This document shows positions 1 through 7,539 of a stretch of DNA of 64,000 nt, in pieces (within the stretch, counting starts at the first letter, position 1; each line of letters begins with the position of its first letter). Source of the stretch: VRUE01 sp963704545 (GTDB lineage: Bacteria > Actinomycetota > Thermoleophilia > Solirubrobacterales > 70-9); the NCBI GenBank assembly GCA_963704545.1, contig OY969915.1, positions 1,550,001 to 1,614,000 of the forward strand, written 5' to 3'. Both the position numbers and the translations under genes were made by a program. Below the pieces are notes generated by a model, which saw nothing but the letters and a program-made list of their open reading frames with translations, ran no database searches and was not told the origin of the DNA.

Positions 1-101
1 CGGCCGCGGTAGGGGCGCAGCAGCCCCGCCAGCCAGCGCAGCTTGCGGCCGCGCTGGTCCTCGCCCCGGAGCAGGCGCCAGAGGTCTCGGATCGCGCTCA
101 C
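1..101 (-). CDS. ABC transporter half-subunit, 5' end only
   Basis: Only the first ~33 codons are in the window; the gene runs off the left edge. Its GTG start (99-101) overlaps the TGA of the upstream ABC gene as GTGA, so the two are translationally coupled. The visible residues (VSAIRDLWRLLRGED, later GLLRPYRG) resemble the cytoplasmic leader and first membrane helix of exporter-type half-transporters and echo the FLRPYRR start of its partner. Two adjacent coupled half-transporters usually form a heterodimeric ABC exporter. The function is inferred from position and this short similarity. Confidence 0.6.
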   Translation of the reverse strand, partial: MSAIRDLWRLLRGEDQRGRKLRWLAGLLRPYRG

Positions 102-1867
102 AGTCGCGCCAGCTCCTCGCGCTGCTCGAGGTCGCGCTGGAGGAAGACGGTGTCGGCGAGGCCGTGCTCGGCGATCTCGCGGTAGAAGCCGCATCCCTCG
201 AGCAGCTCCTCGTGGGTGCCCCGGTCGACGATCCGGCCGCCGTCCATCACCACGACCTCGTCGGCGAGCGAGACCGTGGAGAGGCGGTGGGCGATGACGA
301 ACGTCGTGCGGCCGGCCATCGCCTCACGCAGTCCCCCCTTGATCGCCGCCTCGGTGGTCGCGTCGACGGCCGACGTAGCGTCGTCGAGGATCAGGATCCG
401 CGGGTCGGCCAGCAGGGCGCGGGCGATCGCCACCCGCTGGCGCTGCCCGCCGGAGAGGGTGAGGCCGCGCTCGCCCACGGTCGTGTCGTAGCCACCGGGC
501 AGGTCGCGGATGAACTCGTCCGCCTGGGCCCGGCGGGCGGCCACTTCGATCTCCTCGCGGCTCGCCTGCGGGCGGGCGTAGGCGATGTTCTCGGCGACGC
601 TGGCGCTGAAGAGGAAGCTGTCGTCGGCGACGAAGGCGACCTGGGAGCGCAGCGAGGCGACGTCGACCGCGCGTATGTCCACGCCGTCGACCAGCACCGA
701 CCCCTCGCTGGCGTCGTAGAGCCTGGCGATCAACGCGACCAGGCTGGTCTTGCCGGAGCCCGACGGGCCGACCAGCGCCACCGTGCGCCCCGCCTCGACG
801 TCGAGGTCGACGCCGGAGAGCGCCGGTGCAGCACCGTCGTAGCGGAGCGTCACCCCACGCATCTCGACCCTGCCGTCGCCGACCGGCAAAGCAGGTGCCC
901 CGGGGGCGCTCTCGATCTGCGGCTCGCGGTCGAGCACTTCGAAGAGCCGGTTGCCGGAGGCGATGGCGCGCTGCGCCATGCCCAGCGTCATCCCCAGCAT
1001 CCGCATCGGCGCGGCCAGCATCACGACGTAGACGTAGAAGGCGGTGAAGGCGCCGAGGCTGAGGCTGCCGGCGATCACCTGGCGACCGCCGACGAGCAGC
1101 ACCAAGGCGATCCCGAGCTGGGGAAGGAGGCCGAGCAGCGGTGAGAAGAAGGCCTGCAGGCGGGTCGAGTAGACGCTCTGGTCGAAGACGCGGGTGACGG
1201 CCCGCTGGAAGCGGTGCAACTGGTGCTCCTCGCGAGCGAAGGCCTTGACGATGCGGATGCCGGAGATGTTCTCCTCGGCTTCCGCCGTCAGCTCGGCGAG
1301 CCGCTGCTGCACCTCCTGCACGGCAGGCCGCGAGACGCGGTTGTACCTGGAGGATGCGTAGACGACGAACGGCGCCGGGGCCAGCGCGATCAGCGCCAGC
1401 CAGGGCTCGAGCGCGAACATCACCGCGCTGGCGAGGACGATCGTGAGCAGGTTCTGGGTGATGAAGATCAGGCCGTAGCCGAGAAAGAAGCGGATCGACT
1501 GCAGGTCGACAGTCGCCCGCGACATCAGCTGACCCGTCTGCTGGCCGTCGAAGAAGCCCAGCTCGAGCCGCTGCAGGTGTCCGTAGAAACGCTGACGCAG
1601 GTCGAACTCGACCGCCAGAGAGACCTTCCCCGCCACCACCCGTCGCACCAGGGTCAGGCCCAGGCGCAGGATCCCGGCGCCGACGACCGCCAGTGCCAGG
1701 GGGAGCAGGTCAGGCTGTTCTTCTGCCTGAATCGCGTTGATCGCACGCCCGATCAGCCATGGGATCAGCACCGTCATGCCCATCGCGGCCCAGGCGAACA
1801 CCAGCGATCCCCAGAGTTGGCGACGGTAGGGACGAAGGAAGGCGGTCAGGCGGCGGTAGGTCCGCAT
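98..1867 (-). CDS. ABC exporter half-transporter (TMD-NBD fusion)
   Basis: A 589-residue ATP-driven export subunit in the inner membrane. The N-terminal ~310 residues form a six-helix type I ABC exporter membrane domain and the C-terminal ~240 residues an ATPase domain. Visible motifs are Walker A GPSGSGKTS, the signature LSGGQRQR, Walker B ILILDDATSAVD and the H-loop IAHRLST, all intact. Length is normal for MsbA/LmrA-type proteins. A second half-transporter starts in its stop codon, so a heterodimer is likely. The substrate cannot be deduced. A TATAGT hexamer lies 8 nt before the ATG and no Shine-Dalgarno is present, so the mRNA may be leaderless. Confidence 0.9.
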   Translation of the reverse strand: MRTYRRLTAFLRPYRRQLWGSLVFAWAAMGMTVLIPWLIGRAINAIQAEEQPDLLPLALAVVGAGILRLGLTLVRRVVAGKVSLAVEFDLRQRFYGHLQRLELGFFDGQQTGQLMSRATVDLQSIRFFLGYGLIFITQNLLTIVLASAVMFALEPWLALIALAPAPFVVYASSRYNRVSRPAVQEVQQRLAELTAEAEENISGIRIVKAFAREEHQLHRFQRAVTRVFDQSVYSTRLQAFFSPLLGLLPQLGIALVLLVGGRQVIAGSLSLGAFTAFYVYVVMLAAPMRMLGMTLGMAQRAIASGNRLFEVLDREPQIESAPGAPALPVGDGRVEMRGVTLRYDGAAPALSGVDLDVEAGRTVALVGPSGSGKTSLVALIARLYDASEGSVLVDGVDIRAVDVASLRSQVAFVADDSFLFSASVAENIAYARPQASREEIEVAARRAQADEFIRDLPGGYDTTVGERGLTLSGGQRQRVAIARALLADPRILILDDATSAVDATTEAAIKGGLREAMAGRTTFVIAHRLSTVSLADEVVVMDGGRIVDRGTHEELLEGCGFYREIAEHGLADTVFLQRDLEQREELARL

Positions 1868-1875
1868 CGAATCTC

Positions 1876-1881
1876 ACTATA
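1876..1881 (-). promoter_or_regulatory. -10 element (TATAGT) of the ABC exporter gene
   Basis: On the minus strand TATAGT sits 8 nt upstream of the ATG of the ABC gene. This places the expected transcription start at or next to the start codon. No clear -35 is seen. Confidence 0.5.
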
Positions 1882-1920
1882 CAAAGTGAAGTATTGGCCA
1901 CCGCGTGGCTTGGGGCCCGG

Positions 1921-2556
1921 TTAATCGAACGCTGCGGCCTTGGCGCTGGGAACCTTGCCGTCGCTGCACTTCGGGCCATGGCCGGAGCGGGGGAGGATCT
2001 GGAAGTTGGTGACCGCGTGGACCGGGGTGGGGGAGCCGTCGTTCTGGGCGAGGGTGATGACAAGCCGGTAGAAGCCGGAGCGCAGGTCGTGGTAGTAGAT
2101 CTCGGGCCGGGTCGCGGGCGAGTAGCTGCCGGCCGAGCCGATCCGCTCGGCAAGCACGCCGTTGGGTCCCGCGTACTCGGGGAAGTCGAAGGAGGCGCCG
2201 ACCAGCCGACCCTTGCCGAACGGGCTGTCGATCGCTCGCTGGAGCTTCACCGGGTCGACGCAGTCGGGGACGCGGTTGAGTCCGAAGCGGATGTGGCCCT
2301 CGCCCAGCTGTGGTTCGCCGCCGAAGTGAAGTGGCGCCAGCTGGAAGTTGTACAGGGCGACCTTGACCACGACCGCGTGGCTCGACTGCCGCGCGCCGTT
2401 GCGAGGGGAGATCACCTCCACGTTGGGGCGACCCGTGTCCGTGTCGCTGTCGGCCTGGGCGGCGGTTGCGTCCCTGCCTCCGCCCAGGAGGAGGACGACA
2501 AGGGCGACGGCCGCCGCGGAACCGGCGGCGAGGAGGATCGAAGTTCTGCCCCGCAT
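1921..2556 (-). CDS. Secreted or membrane-anchored protein of unknown function
   Basis: 211 residues. A short basic N-terminus (MRGRTS) and an Ala/Val/Leu-rich helix (about residues 6-25) form a signal peptide or signal anchor. The remaining ~180 residues look like an extracellular beta-rich domain; one stretch (VEVISPRNGARQSSHAVVV) resembles bacterial Ig-like or DUF4399-type folds, but I do not recognise the family. Two cysteines (in VPDCVD and GPKCSD) could form a disulfide. The start follows a TAAAGT hexamer by 9 nt without a Shine-Dalgarno. It lies upstream of the ABC genes on the same strand with a 53-nt gap, so a functional link is possible but unproven. Confidence 0.7.
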   Translation of the reverse strand: MRGRTSILLAAGSAAAVALVVLLLGGGRDATAAQADSDTDTGRPNVEVISPRNGARQSSHAVVVKVALYNFQLAPLHFGGEPQLGEGHIRFGLNRVPDCVDPVKLQRAIDSPFGKGRLVGASFDFPEYAGPNGVLAERIGSAGSYSPATRPEIYYHDLRSGFYRLVITLAQNDGSPTPVHAVTNFQILPRSGHGPKCSDGKVPSAKAAAFD

Positions 2557-2600
2557 TGCGGCGGGACTTTACGCCTACCGACCCCATAGGCTTTTCCGGG

Positions 2601-3029
2601 ATGAGTCCCGCAGCAGAATTCGCCTACAGGCTCGGTGTCGCCGCCCGTCGCCCGGCCAGCTGGTGGCAGCTGCTCAAGTTTGGTCTCGTCGGCGGCTCGG
2701 GGTACGTGATCAATCTCGCCGTCTTCGCTCTGCTCAGCGGCGAGCTCGGCGTGCACCACGTCTCAGCCGCGCTCGGCGCTTTCTGCGTCGCGGTGAGCAG
2801 CAACTTCCTCTGGAACCGGCACTGGACCTTCGCGGCCGCCGATGGCCATGCCGGGTTCCAGGCAGCCCGCTTCTTCGCCGTCAGTGTCGCCGCGCTGCTG
2901 GTCAACCTGATCGCTCTCGAAGCCCTCCTGCTCAGCACGTCGCTGGACGCCTTGGCTGCCCAGGCGATCGCGGTCGCGATCGCGATGCCGTTCAACTTTT
3001 TGGGCAACAAGCTTTGGACGTTTGCGTAG
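2601..3029 (+). CDS. GtrA-like membrane protein
   Basis: 142 residues with four predicted membrane helices, including LLKFGLVGGSGYVINLAVF, a characteristic GtrA opening, and two copies of the Asn/Trp signature (SNFLWNRHWTF and FNFLGNKLWTF). GtrA-family proteins are thought to help move lipid-linked sugars across the membrane for cell-envelope glycosylation; the substrate here is unknown. The ATG at 2601 is chosen because a TAGGCT hexamer (2587-2592) lies 8 nt upstream, as for many genes here, and homology begins there; a longer upstream reading frame is not supported. Divergent from the secreted protein gene. Confidence 0.85.
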   Translation: MSPAAEFAYRLGVAARRPASWWQLLKFGLVGGSGYVINLAVFALLSGELGVHHVSAALGAFCVAVSSNFLWNRHWTFAAADGHAGFQAARFFAVSVAALLVNLIALEALLLSTSLDALAAQAIAVAIAMPFNFLGNKLWTFA

Positions 3030-3056
3030 GGGCACCGGCGTCCCCTCAACAGCGCA

Positions 3057-3074
3057 CGAGCTTCGAAAAGCTCG
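3057..3074. terminator. Hairpin after the GtrA-like gene
   Basis: A 7-bp stem (CGAGCTT/AAGCTCG) with a 4-nt loop, 28 nt past the stop. It is followed by C-runs rather than T-runs, so it is only a possible terminator. Confidence 0.4.
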
Positions 3075-3161
3075 CCCCCCCGAGGGCACTGTCAATCCTC
3101 GAAAGCTCCTTTCCCCGCGGCTCCCCAAAGGCCCCACATAGCCTAGGTGTGGTAGCGGGCG

Positions 3162-3188
3162 CCCCAAGCTTTTTTAAAAAGCTTGGGG
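3162..3188. repeat. 27-nt near-perfect palindrome with A/T core
   Basis: CCCCAAGC, then six T and five A, then GCTTGGGG. Perfect 8-bp outer arms with an A/T centre can form a strong hairpin on either strand and could act as a bidirectional terminator between the convergent genes. Confidence 0.6.
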
Positions 3189-3214
3189 ACCTTGGTGCCG
3201 GGTTCGCAATCTGG

Positions 3215-3231
3215 ACGTCACTCGGTGACGT
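3215..3231. repeat. Small inverted repeat ACGTCAC/GTGACGT
   Basis: Perfect 7-bp arms with a 3-nt loop, part of the dense palindrome cluster in the convergent intergenic region. It could be an operator or simply structural. Confidence 0.5.
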
Positions 3232-3238
3232 GTTGGAA

Positions 3239-3377
3239 GGGAGCCTGGCCGTCCTCCAGTCGAATGTCGCGAAGCGGCGGAAATGCAATCCGGTGCTTGC
3301 GCGGCCGCAGGCCGCGCTCCTGGTTGCACCGCGCTCACGCGCGGTGCTCAATTCGACTGGAGGACGGCCAGGCTCCC
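3239..3377. repeat. Nested palindromic element with 27-bp perfect arms
   Basis: The arms at 3239-3265 and 3351-3377 are perfect 27-bp inverted repeats (starting GGGAGCCTGGCCGTCC). Inside are two further hairpins: 3299-3317 (8-bp stem, 3-nt loop) and 3326-3347 (9-bp stem, 4-nt loop). The 139-nt unit would fold into a cloverleaf-like structure. No reading frame is evident. Together with neighbouring hairpins it fills the 398-nt convergent intergenic region 3030-3427, in which I see no gene. Confidence 0.75.
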
Positions 3378-3383
3378 CCCATC

Positions 3384-3400
3384 ACCCCCGCAGGGGGTTT
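3384..3400. terminator. Hairpin ACCCCC/GGGGGT followed by TT
   Basis: Perfect 6-bp stem with a 3-nt loop at 3384-3398 followed by two T, just past the 3' end of the minus-strand gene 3428-3787. Possible terminator for plus-strand transcription. Confidence 0.35.
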
Positions 3401-3427
3401 GGGATCAGCGATCAGCTACCCAGCCGC

Positions 3428-3787
3428 TCACCACTTGCCCTCCAGCCAACCCAACAGCTCGGGCATCCGGCTGCGCAGGTCGGGCTTCGGTGCGGCGAGC
3501 TCGGTTCGGGCGAGCTCGATCGTGGCGCCGAGCGCGAGCGTCGCCCGGGCCGAGCTCATACCGAGCGAGGCCTCCAGGCGTTCGACCGCGTCGCGATTGG
3601 CGCGCAGGGACCAGAGCGCCGCTCGGGTTCCGGTGGGATCGAGTTCCGCGACGTCGACGATGGTCTCGACCGCCTCGCGGACCCGATCCTCCGGCGGCGC
3701 CTCGGACAGGGCTTCCAGTGTCCTCTCGACGAGCCGTTCGTCCAGCTGCCCGTCGACTACTCCCGTGACTCCTCTACCCTCTGTCAT
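3428..3787 (-). CDS. Small helical protein of unknown function
   Basis: 119 residues, acidic, predicted almost entirely alpha-helical (for example LDERLVERTLEALSE and LERLEA-type segments), with no signal peptide or membrane helix. I do not recognise a family. The start is supported by a good Shine-Dalgarno (GAGGAGG about 7 nt upstream of the ATG on the minus strand), unlike the many leaderless genes nearby. It is divergent from the LeuRS-like gene and convergent with the GtrA-like gene across the palindrome-rich region. Confidence 0.6.
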   Translation of the reverse strand: MTEGRGVTGVVDGQLDERLVERTLEALSEAPPEDRVREAVETIVDVAELDPTGTRAALWSLRANRDAVERLEASLGMSSARATLALGATIELARTELAAPKPDLRSRMPELLGWLEGKW

Positions 3788-3870
3788 GTTGGGACCTCCT
3801 CTTCAGGTCTCGGCCAGGCCCCGGGGTGTCGCAAGCACCGCCGGGGCAGCTTTATGAGAGTTTGCGAGTG

Positions 3871-3896
3871 TAGACTCGGCCTAAGACGATAAGCGC
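3871..3896 (+). promoter_or_regulatory. Putative -10 and leader block of the LeuRS-like gene
   Basis: A TAGACT hexamer (3871-3876) is followed 8 nt later by GACGATAAGCGC (3885-3896). Nearly the same block occurs just downstream of two other promoters at 6246 and 7540. The leader then contains an imperfect hairpin (GCGCCCGT with ACGGGAGCGC) before the Shine-Dalgarno of the gene at 3960. Confidence 0.4.
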
Positions 3897-3959
3897 CCGT
3901 TGCTCAATGGTCAAATTGTCTCGCTCGTGACGCACGGGAGCGCATGAGGAGCCAGGCAG

Positions 3960-6179
3960 ATGAGCAGCGCAAGATCGAGCTACGACGCATCAGCGGTTGA
4001 GGCCGAGCGCCAGGCAGCGTGGGTGCGGAATGACGCCTTCGCAACGCCCACGCTGGCCGATGGAGACCGCGGCGTCTACATCAAGCCGTCCAGTCCCTTC
4101 ACGTCGGGCAAGCTGCACATGGGGCACGTCCGCGACTACTCGATCGGCGACGCCTATGCCCGCTTCCGTCGCGCTCGTGGCGATGCGGTCCTCTTCGGCT
4201 TCGGCTTCGACGCCTTCGGCCTGCCGGCCGAGATGGCGGCGATCGAGCGCAGGGTGCCGCCGGCAGAGTGGGTCGAGGGCTGCGGCGAGCGGATGCTGGA
4301 GCAGATGAAGCGACTTGGCTTCTCGTTCGATTACGACCGCGTCTTCTACAGCTCCGACGAGGAGCAGTACCGCTGGTCTCAGTGGCTCTTCCTGACGCTC
4401 CTCAATGCCGGCTTCATCTACCGCGACAACACCACCGTCGACTGGTGCGACAGCTGCCGCACGACGCTTGCCGCGCTGCAGGTGGAGGACGGACGCTGCT
4501 GGCGCTGCCACAACGAGGTCCGTCTGATTCGCCGCCCGACATGGTTCCTGCGGATCACGCCCTACCTGGCGGAGAACGACCGCCGCCTTGCCGACCTCGA
4601 GGACTGGGACGAGATCTCGCTCTCGACCCAGCGTTACATCCTCGGTCGCAGCGACGGGGTCGAGGTCGAGTTGCCCGGCCCGGACGGGGAGGGCCTGGCT
4701 GTGTTCACGCCCCACGGCGACGCGGTCGCGGAGGCGAGCTTCGTGATGCTCTCCCCGCGCCATCCGTCGGTTGAGGGTTGGGCGACCGACCCGGCGGTGC
4801 GGGAGCAGCTCGACGCGCTGCGCTCCGGAGGATGGGAGCGCAGCGCCCGCGACGCCAAGTCCGTGCCGCTCGTCGATACCGGCGCGTCCGTGAGGGCGCC
4901 GTGGGCGCCGGATCCGCTGCCCGTCCTGGTCTCGCCGATCGTCGACGCCCGCTACGGGCCGACGGCGGCGTTCGGGGTTCCCAGCGCCGACGAGGCCGAC
5001 GCGTCGATCGCGGCTCGGGTGGCGCGGGTGGGGGAGGCCCCGGCGAGCGGCTCGGGAGGTCAGGCGACGGGGGCCCGGGAGGCGGTCCGCTACCGAGCCG
5101 CGGACTTCTCGATCTCCCGCCAGCGTTTCTGGGGGACGCCGATCCCGATCGTCCACTGCGACGCCTGTGGGGCGGTGCCGGTGCCCGAGGAGGACCTGCC
5201 GGTCGTCCTGCCCCGCGACGTCGAGCCGACCGGCGAGGGCAATCCCCTGGCGGAGCTCGCCAGCTTCGTCGACGTCGCCTGCCCACGGTGCGATGCGCCC
5301 GCCAGGCGCGAGACCGACACCCTCGACTGCCACTTCGACGCGCTCTGGCTGTGGGTTCCGGCAGCGGTCCCACCCGAGGGTCGGGCCGAGTCCATGTTCG
5401 ACCACCCGGAGCTGCGCACCTGGCTGCCGTCCGAGCGCCTCGTGGCCGGCTCCGACAGCGGTGGGTTCGTCTTCGACCAGCGCGTCGTGACCAAGGCCCT
5501 GCGGGACATCGGCCCCTTCGCCTTCATGGCCGAGGGTGAGCCCTTCACGGGCTGCCTCTTCCACGAGATGGTGATCGCCGACGGGCGCAAGATGAGCAAG
5601 CACCTGGGCAACGTCGTCGACCCCGACGAGCTGGTCGAGCGCTACGGCGCCGACACCGTGCGCCTCGCCATCCTCTACGCCGCCGGGCCGGCGAAGACGC
5701 TGAACTGGAACGACGGCGCCCTGCGCTTCTGCGATCGCTTCCTGCGCAACGTCTGGGCTTACTCGCAGGAGCGCTTCGAGGCTGCCACCCGGGCGCCGGA
5801 GGACCCCGAGGCGGCGGCAGACACCGGGTTCCTCCGCGAGCGCCTGTGCAAATGGTCCGACAACGGCCTGGTCCGGATCACTGCGGATCTCGAGGATCTG
5901 CAGATGCACAAGGCGGTCCGCAACGTCACCCGGCTCTTCGAGAGGATCCAGGACTTCGAGAAGCGCGTCGTCGCGCGCCGCGGAGAGCTCAGCCGCGCAG
6001 ACGCGGAGGCCCAGGTCGCGGCCCTGCTCCTGCTCGCGAGAGTGCTCGTTCCCTTTGCACCTCACGCCGGCGAGGCGCTTCTCCTCGCCGGAGGCGAGGG
6101 GACCGGAGACGAGCTTCCGGGCCCGTGGCCGGAGAGGCTCGCCCTCCCAACCACCTCCTCTGGCGCCGGTACGCCCTGA
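3960..6179 (+). CDS. Leucyl-tRNA synthetase-like paralogue, degenerate
   Basis: 739 residues of class I aminoacyl-tRNA synthetase architecture, clearly LeuRS-derived. HIGH motif GKLHMGHVRDY (about 50), DAFGLPAEM, zinc ribbons CDSC/CWRC (about 161-180) and CDAC/CPRC (about 400-445), and KMSKHLGNVVDP (about 545). Departures from LeuRS: the MFPYPSG leucine-pocket segment reads SSPFTSG; the editing-domain TTRPDT motif is TPHGDA, although an aspartate after VPS is kept; and the C-terminal tRNA-binding domain is absent, the protein ending soon after PFAPHAGEALL. It is shorter than the usual 800-870 residues. It may activate a different amino acid, or supply aminoacyl-tRNA or adenylate for non-translational use. 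The Shine-Dalgarno GAGGAG lies 8 nt before the ATG. Whether a canonical leuS exists elsewhere is not visible. Confidence 0.8.
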   Translation: MSSARSSYDASAVEAERQAAWVRNDAFATPTLADGDRGVYIKPSSPFTSGKLHMGHVRDYSIGDAYARFRRARGDAVLFGFGFDAFGLPAEMAAIERRVPPAEWVEGCGERMLEQMKRLGFSFDYDRVFYSSDEEQYRWSQWLFLTLLNAGFIYRDNTTVDWCDSCRTTLAALQVEDGRCWRCHNEVRLIRRPTWFLRITPYLAENDRRLADLEDWDEISLSTQRYILGRSDGVEVELPGPDGEGLAVFTPHGDAVAEASFVMLSPRHPSVEGWATDPAVREQLDALRSGGWERSARDAKSVPLVDTGASVRAPWAPDPLPVLVSPIVDARYGPTAAFGVPSADEADASIAARVARVGEAPASGSGGQATGAREAVRYRAADFSISRQRFWGTPIPIVHCDACGAVPVPEEDLPVVLPRDVEPTGEGNPLAELASFVDVACPRCDAPARRETDTLDCHFDALWLWVPAAVPPEGRAESMFDHPELRTWLPSERLVAGSDSGGFVFDQRVVTKALRDIGPFAFMAEGEPFTGCLFHEMVIADGRKMSKHLGNVVDPDELVERYGADTVRLAILYAAGPAKTLNWNDGALRFCDRFLRNVWAYSQERFEAATRAPEDPEAAADTGFLRERLCKWSDNGLVRITADLEDLQMHKAVRNVTRLFERIQDFEKRVVARRGELSRADAEAQVAALLLLARVLVPFAPHAGEALLLAGGEGTGDELPGPWPERLALPTTSSGAGTP

Positions 6180-6206
6180 GGCCGGCGAGCTTTCGGACAA
6201 AAGTAG

Positions 6207-6235
6207 TTGACTGGTTTGCGCAAACCTGTTATGAA
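6207..6235 (+). promoter_or_regulatory. Promoter with palindromic spacer, upstream of GNAT-like gene
   Basis: TTGACT (-35, 6207-6212) and TATGAA (-10, 6230-6235) are separated by 17 nt. The spacer holds a perfect 14-bp palindrome GGTTTGCGCAAACC (6213-6226), a plausible repressor operator. The long leader (about 355 nt) to the start at 6598 suggests RNA-level control. Confidence 0.6.
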
Positions 6236-6245
6236 TGGAATGGCT

Positions 6246-6560
6246 GACGATCAAGCGCAGTGAAGAGGCGGGGTCCCACATACCGGAGGCTCGCCTGGCA
6301 CGGCAAAGGGAGAGTCCAGTAAAGAGCCGCAACACGGCGGCGGCATTGCTCTGCTGACCCTTGTTGCCCCCGACCTCTTCCTGCGCACCTCTTGCGTTGC
6401 GGGGTGGGACCGTACGCTGCACCGCTACTTTGAATTCTGGCCGACGACACCCCTGTCGTCGGGTTTCAGGTCGCTTGCGGTGGAATCGCCGCACGGTGAA
6501 ACCGTTTGCCTCCGTCGCGCGTTCTTCCTTTCAGGAGTACCAGAAAAAGTATGTCGAGTT
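6246..6560 (+). ncRNA. Structured 5' leader candidate of the GNAT-like gene
   Basis: The leader starts with GACGATCAAGCGC, shared with two neighbouring leaders. Homology with the 7540 leader continues (GAGG, GGG, TCCC and CTCGCCT in the same order). Downstream, GTGGGACC (6404-6411) is complementary to GGTCCCAC (6272-6279), and a perfect 9-bp hairpin with a CCCC loop (CCGACGACA/TGTCGTCGG, about 6442-6463) is followed by GTTT. The sequence at 6402-6412 resembles the T-box core GGGTGGNACCG, but no convincing Stem I or specifier loop was found. No known riboswitch class is recognised. Confidence 0.35.
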
Positions 6561-6597
6561 TTCTATATCTGGGGTTCGTGGGAAGGGATGGGCACAC

Positions 6598-7464
6598 ATG
6601 GGAGAGCAAGGGAAGCTGAAGGCCGCAGCGTGCAACGTTGCGCGCCTGACGGCAAGCGAGAAGGAGTTTTGGATCGGGCTCTGGGAGGCCCCGATTCCGG
6701 ACACGCTGCACGAGACCGGAGCCGACATGGTGCGCTTCGGTCCGATCCAGGCGGTTTGCGTCACCGAGGAACCCCGGCACCCTGGGGTCAACTTCATCCT
6801 CGGCGCCAGCGAGGCCGGGGCGGTCTCGAACGGTCACCTCGGCGACGCGGTCCGCTGGCTCGAGACCAGGTGCTTCGCGTGGAGCGACGACCGCGGTGTC
6901 GACTACCGCGTTCCCGTGGTCCCCGGCCTGCCGGAGGAAGCGGCGGCCGAGGACTGGCTGCGGGAGTACGGGCATTTCCGGGACGGCGGGACGGCGAAGC
7001 TGGTTCGCGATGCGGCGGAGCGCCGGTTTGCGCCGGCGCCGGACATCGAGGTGCTTGACTGGGACGACTGGGATGAAGGCTTCGGCGCCCCGCTTGCCGA
7101 GAGCCTCGGTCTTGCCAGCGCGGCGGAGAACTTCTTCCTCTGCCTGATGGGTGACGAGAACTGGCGCTGCTACTGCGCGATCGTCGGCGACGATCCGCTG
7201 GCCTACGTCGCGATGCACGTCCACGAAGGCGTGGCCTCTATCGCCCTCGCGTCGCGACCCTATGCAGGCCGTGACGGCGACGGCCAGCTGGCGGTCCTGC
7301 ACCGCTGTATGGGGGATGCGGAGGAGGAAGGATGCGACGCGCTCGTCCTCGTCGACGCCGGTGGCGAACCGCCGGTGATCGACCGTGCGAGCCTCGTCCG
7401 GGCGGGCTTCGAGGTCGCCTACCGGGTGCCGAGTTGGCGCAGCCCCGCACAGGTTGCGGTGTGA
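6598..7464 (+). CDS. GNAT-fold acetyltransferase-like protein
   Basis: 288 residues. The C-terminal ~130 residues fit the GNAT fold: a region around AVLHRCMGDAEEEGCDALVL in place of the usual RGRGAQ acyl-CoA loop helix, then SLVRAGFEVAYRVPSW, typical of the GNAT C-terminus. The acyl-CoA loop reads GRDGDGQL and is atypical. The N-terminal half is probably a second degenerate GNAT domain. The ATG at 6598 is chosen because homology-like sequence begins there and GGAAGG lies about 9 nt upstream; the open frame extends further 5' but through the leader. Its neighbour is the LeuRS-like gene, and GNAT folds include aminoacyl-tRNA-dependent transferases, so an acyl or aminoacyl donor role is possible. 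Confidence 0.6.
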   Translation: MGEQGKLKAAACNVARLTASEKEFWIGLWEAPIPDTLHETGADMVRFGPIQAVCVTEEPRHPGVNFILGASEAGAVSNGHLGDAVRWLETRCFAWSDDRGVDYRVPVVPGLPEEAAAEDWLREYGHFRDGGTAKLVRDAAERRFAPAPDIEVLDWDDWDEGFGAPLAESLGLASAAENFFLCLMGDENWRCYCAIVGDDPLAYVAMHVHEGVASIALASRPYAGRDGDGQLAVLHRCMGDAEEEGCDALVLVDAGGEPPVIDRASLVRAGFEVAYRVPSWRSPAQVAV

Positions 7465-7499
7465 GCGTTCAACGGTCAGTCACTTTTGCGCAAAAAGCC

Positions 7500-7529
7500 T
7501 TGACCGGTAGCGGGAGCGTGTGTTATACG
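7500..7529 (+). promoter_or_regulatory. Promoter of a leader/ncRNA upstream of the ThrC-like gene
   Basis: TTGACC (7500-7505), 17-18 nt spacer, TTATAC (7523-7528). The conserved block GACGACCAAAGCGC starts 11 nt after the -10. Confidence 0.6.
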
Positions 7530-7539
7530 TACATACGCT

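Noticed and set aside
6402..6412. A genuine T-box riboswitch upstream of the GNAT-like gene
   Set aside because: The core matches, but no Stem I with specifier loop, AG-bulge or GNUG loop was found, and the core also pairs with an upstream segment; kept only as a finding to test.
98..6494. Long open frames antisense to strong genes (e.g. opposite the ABC exporter and the 834-codon frame opposite the LeuRS-like gene)
   Set aside because: They are by-products of GC-rich codon bias; their translations lack domains and are Arg/Ala/Gly/Asp-rich shadows.
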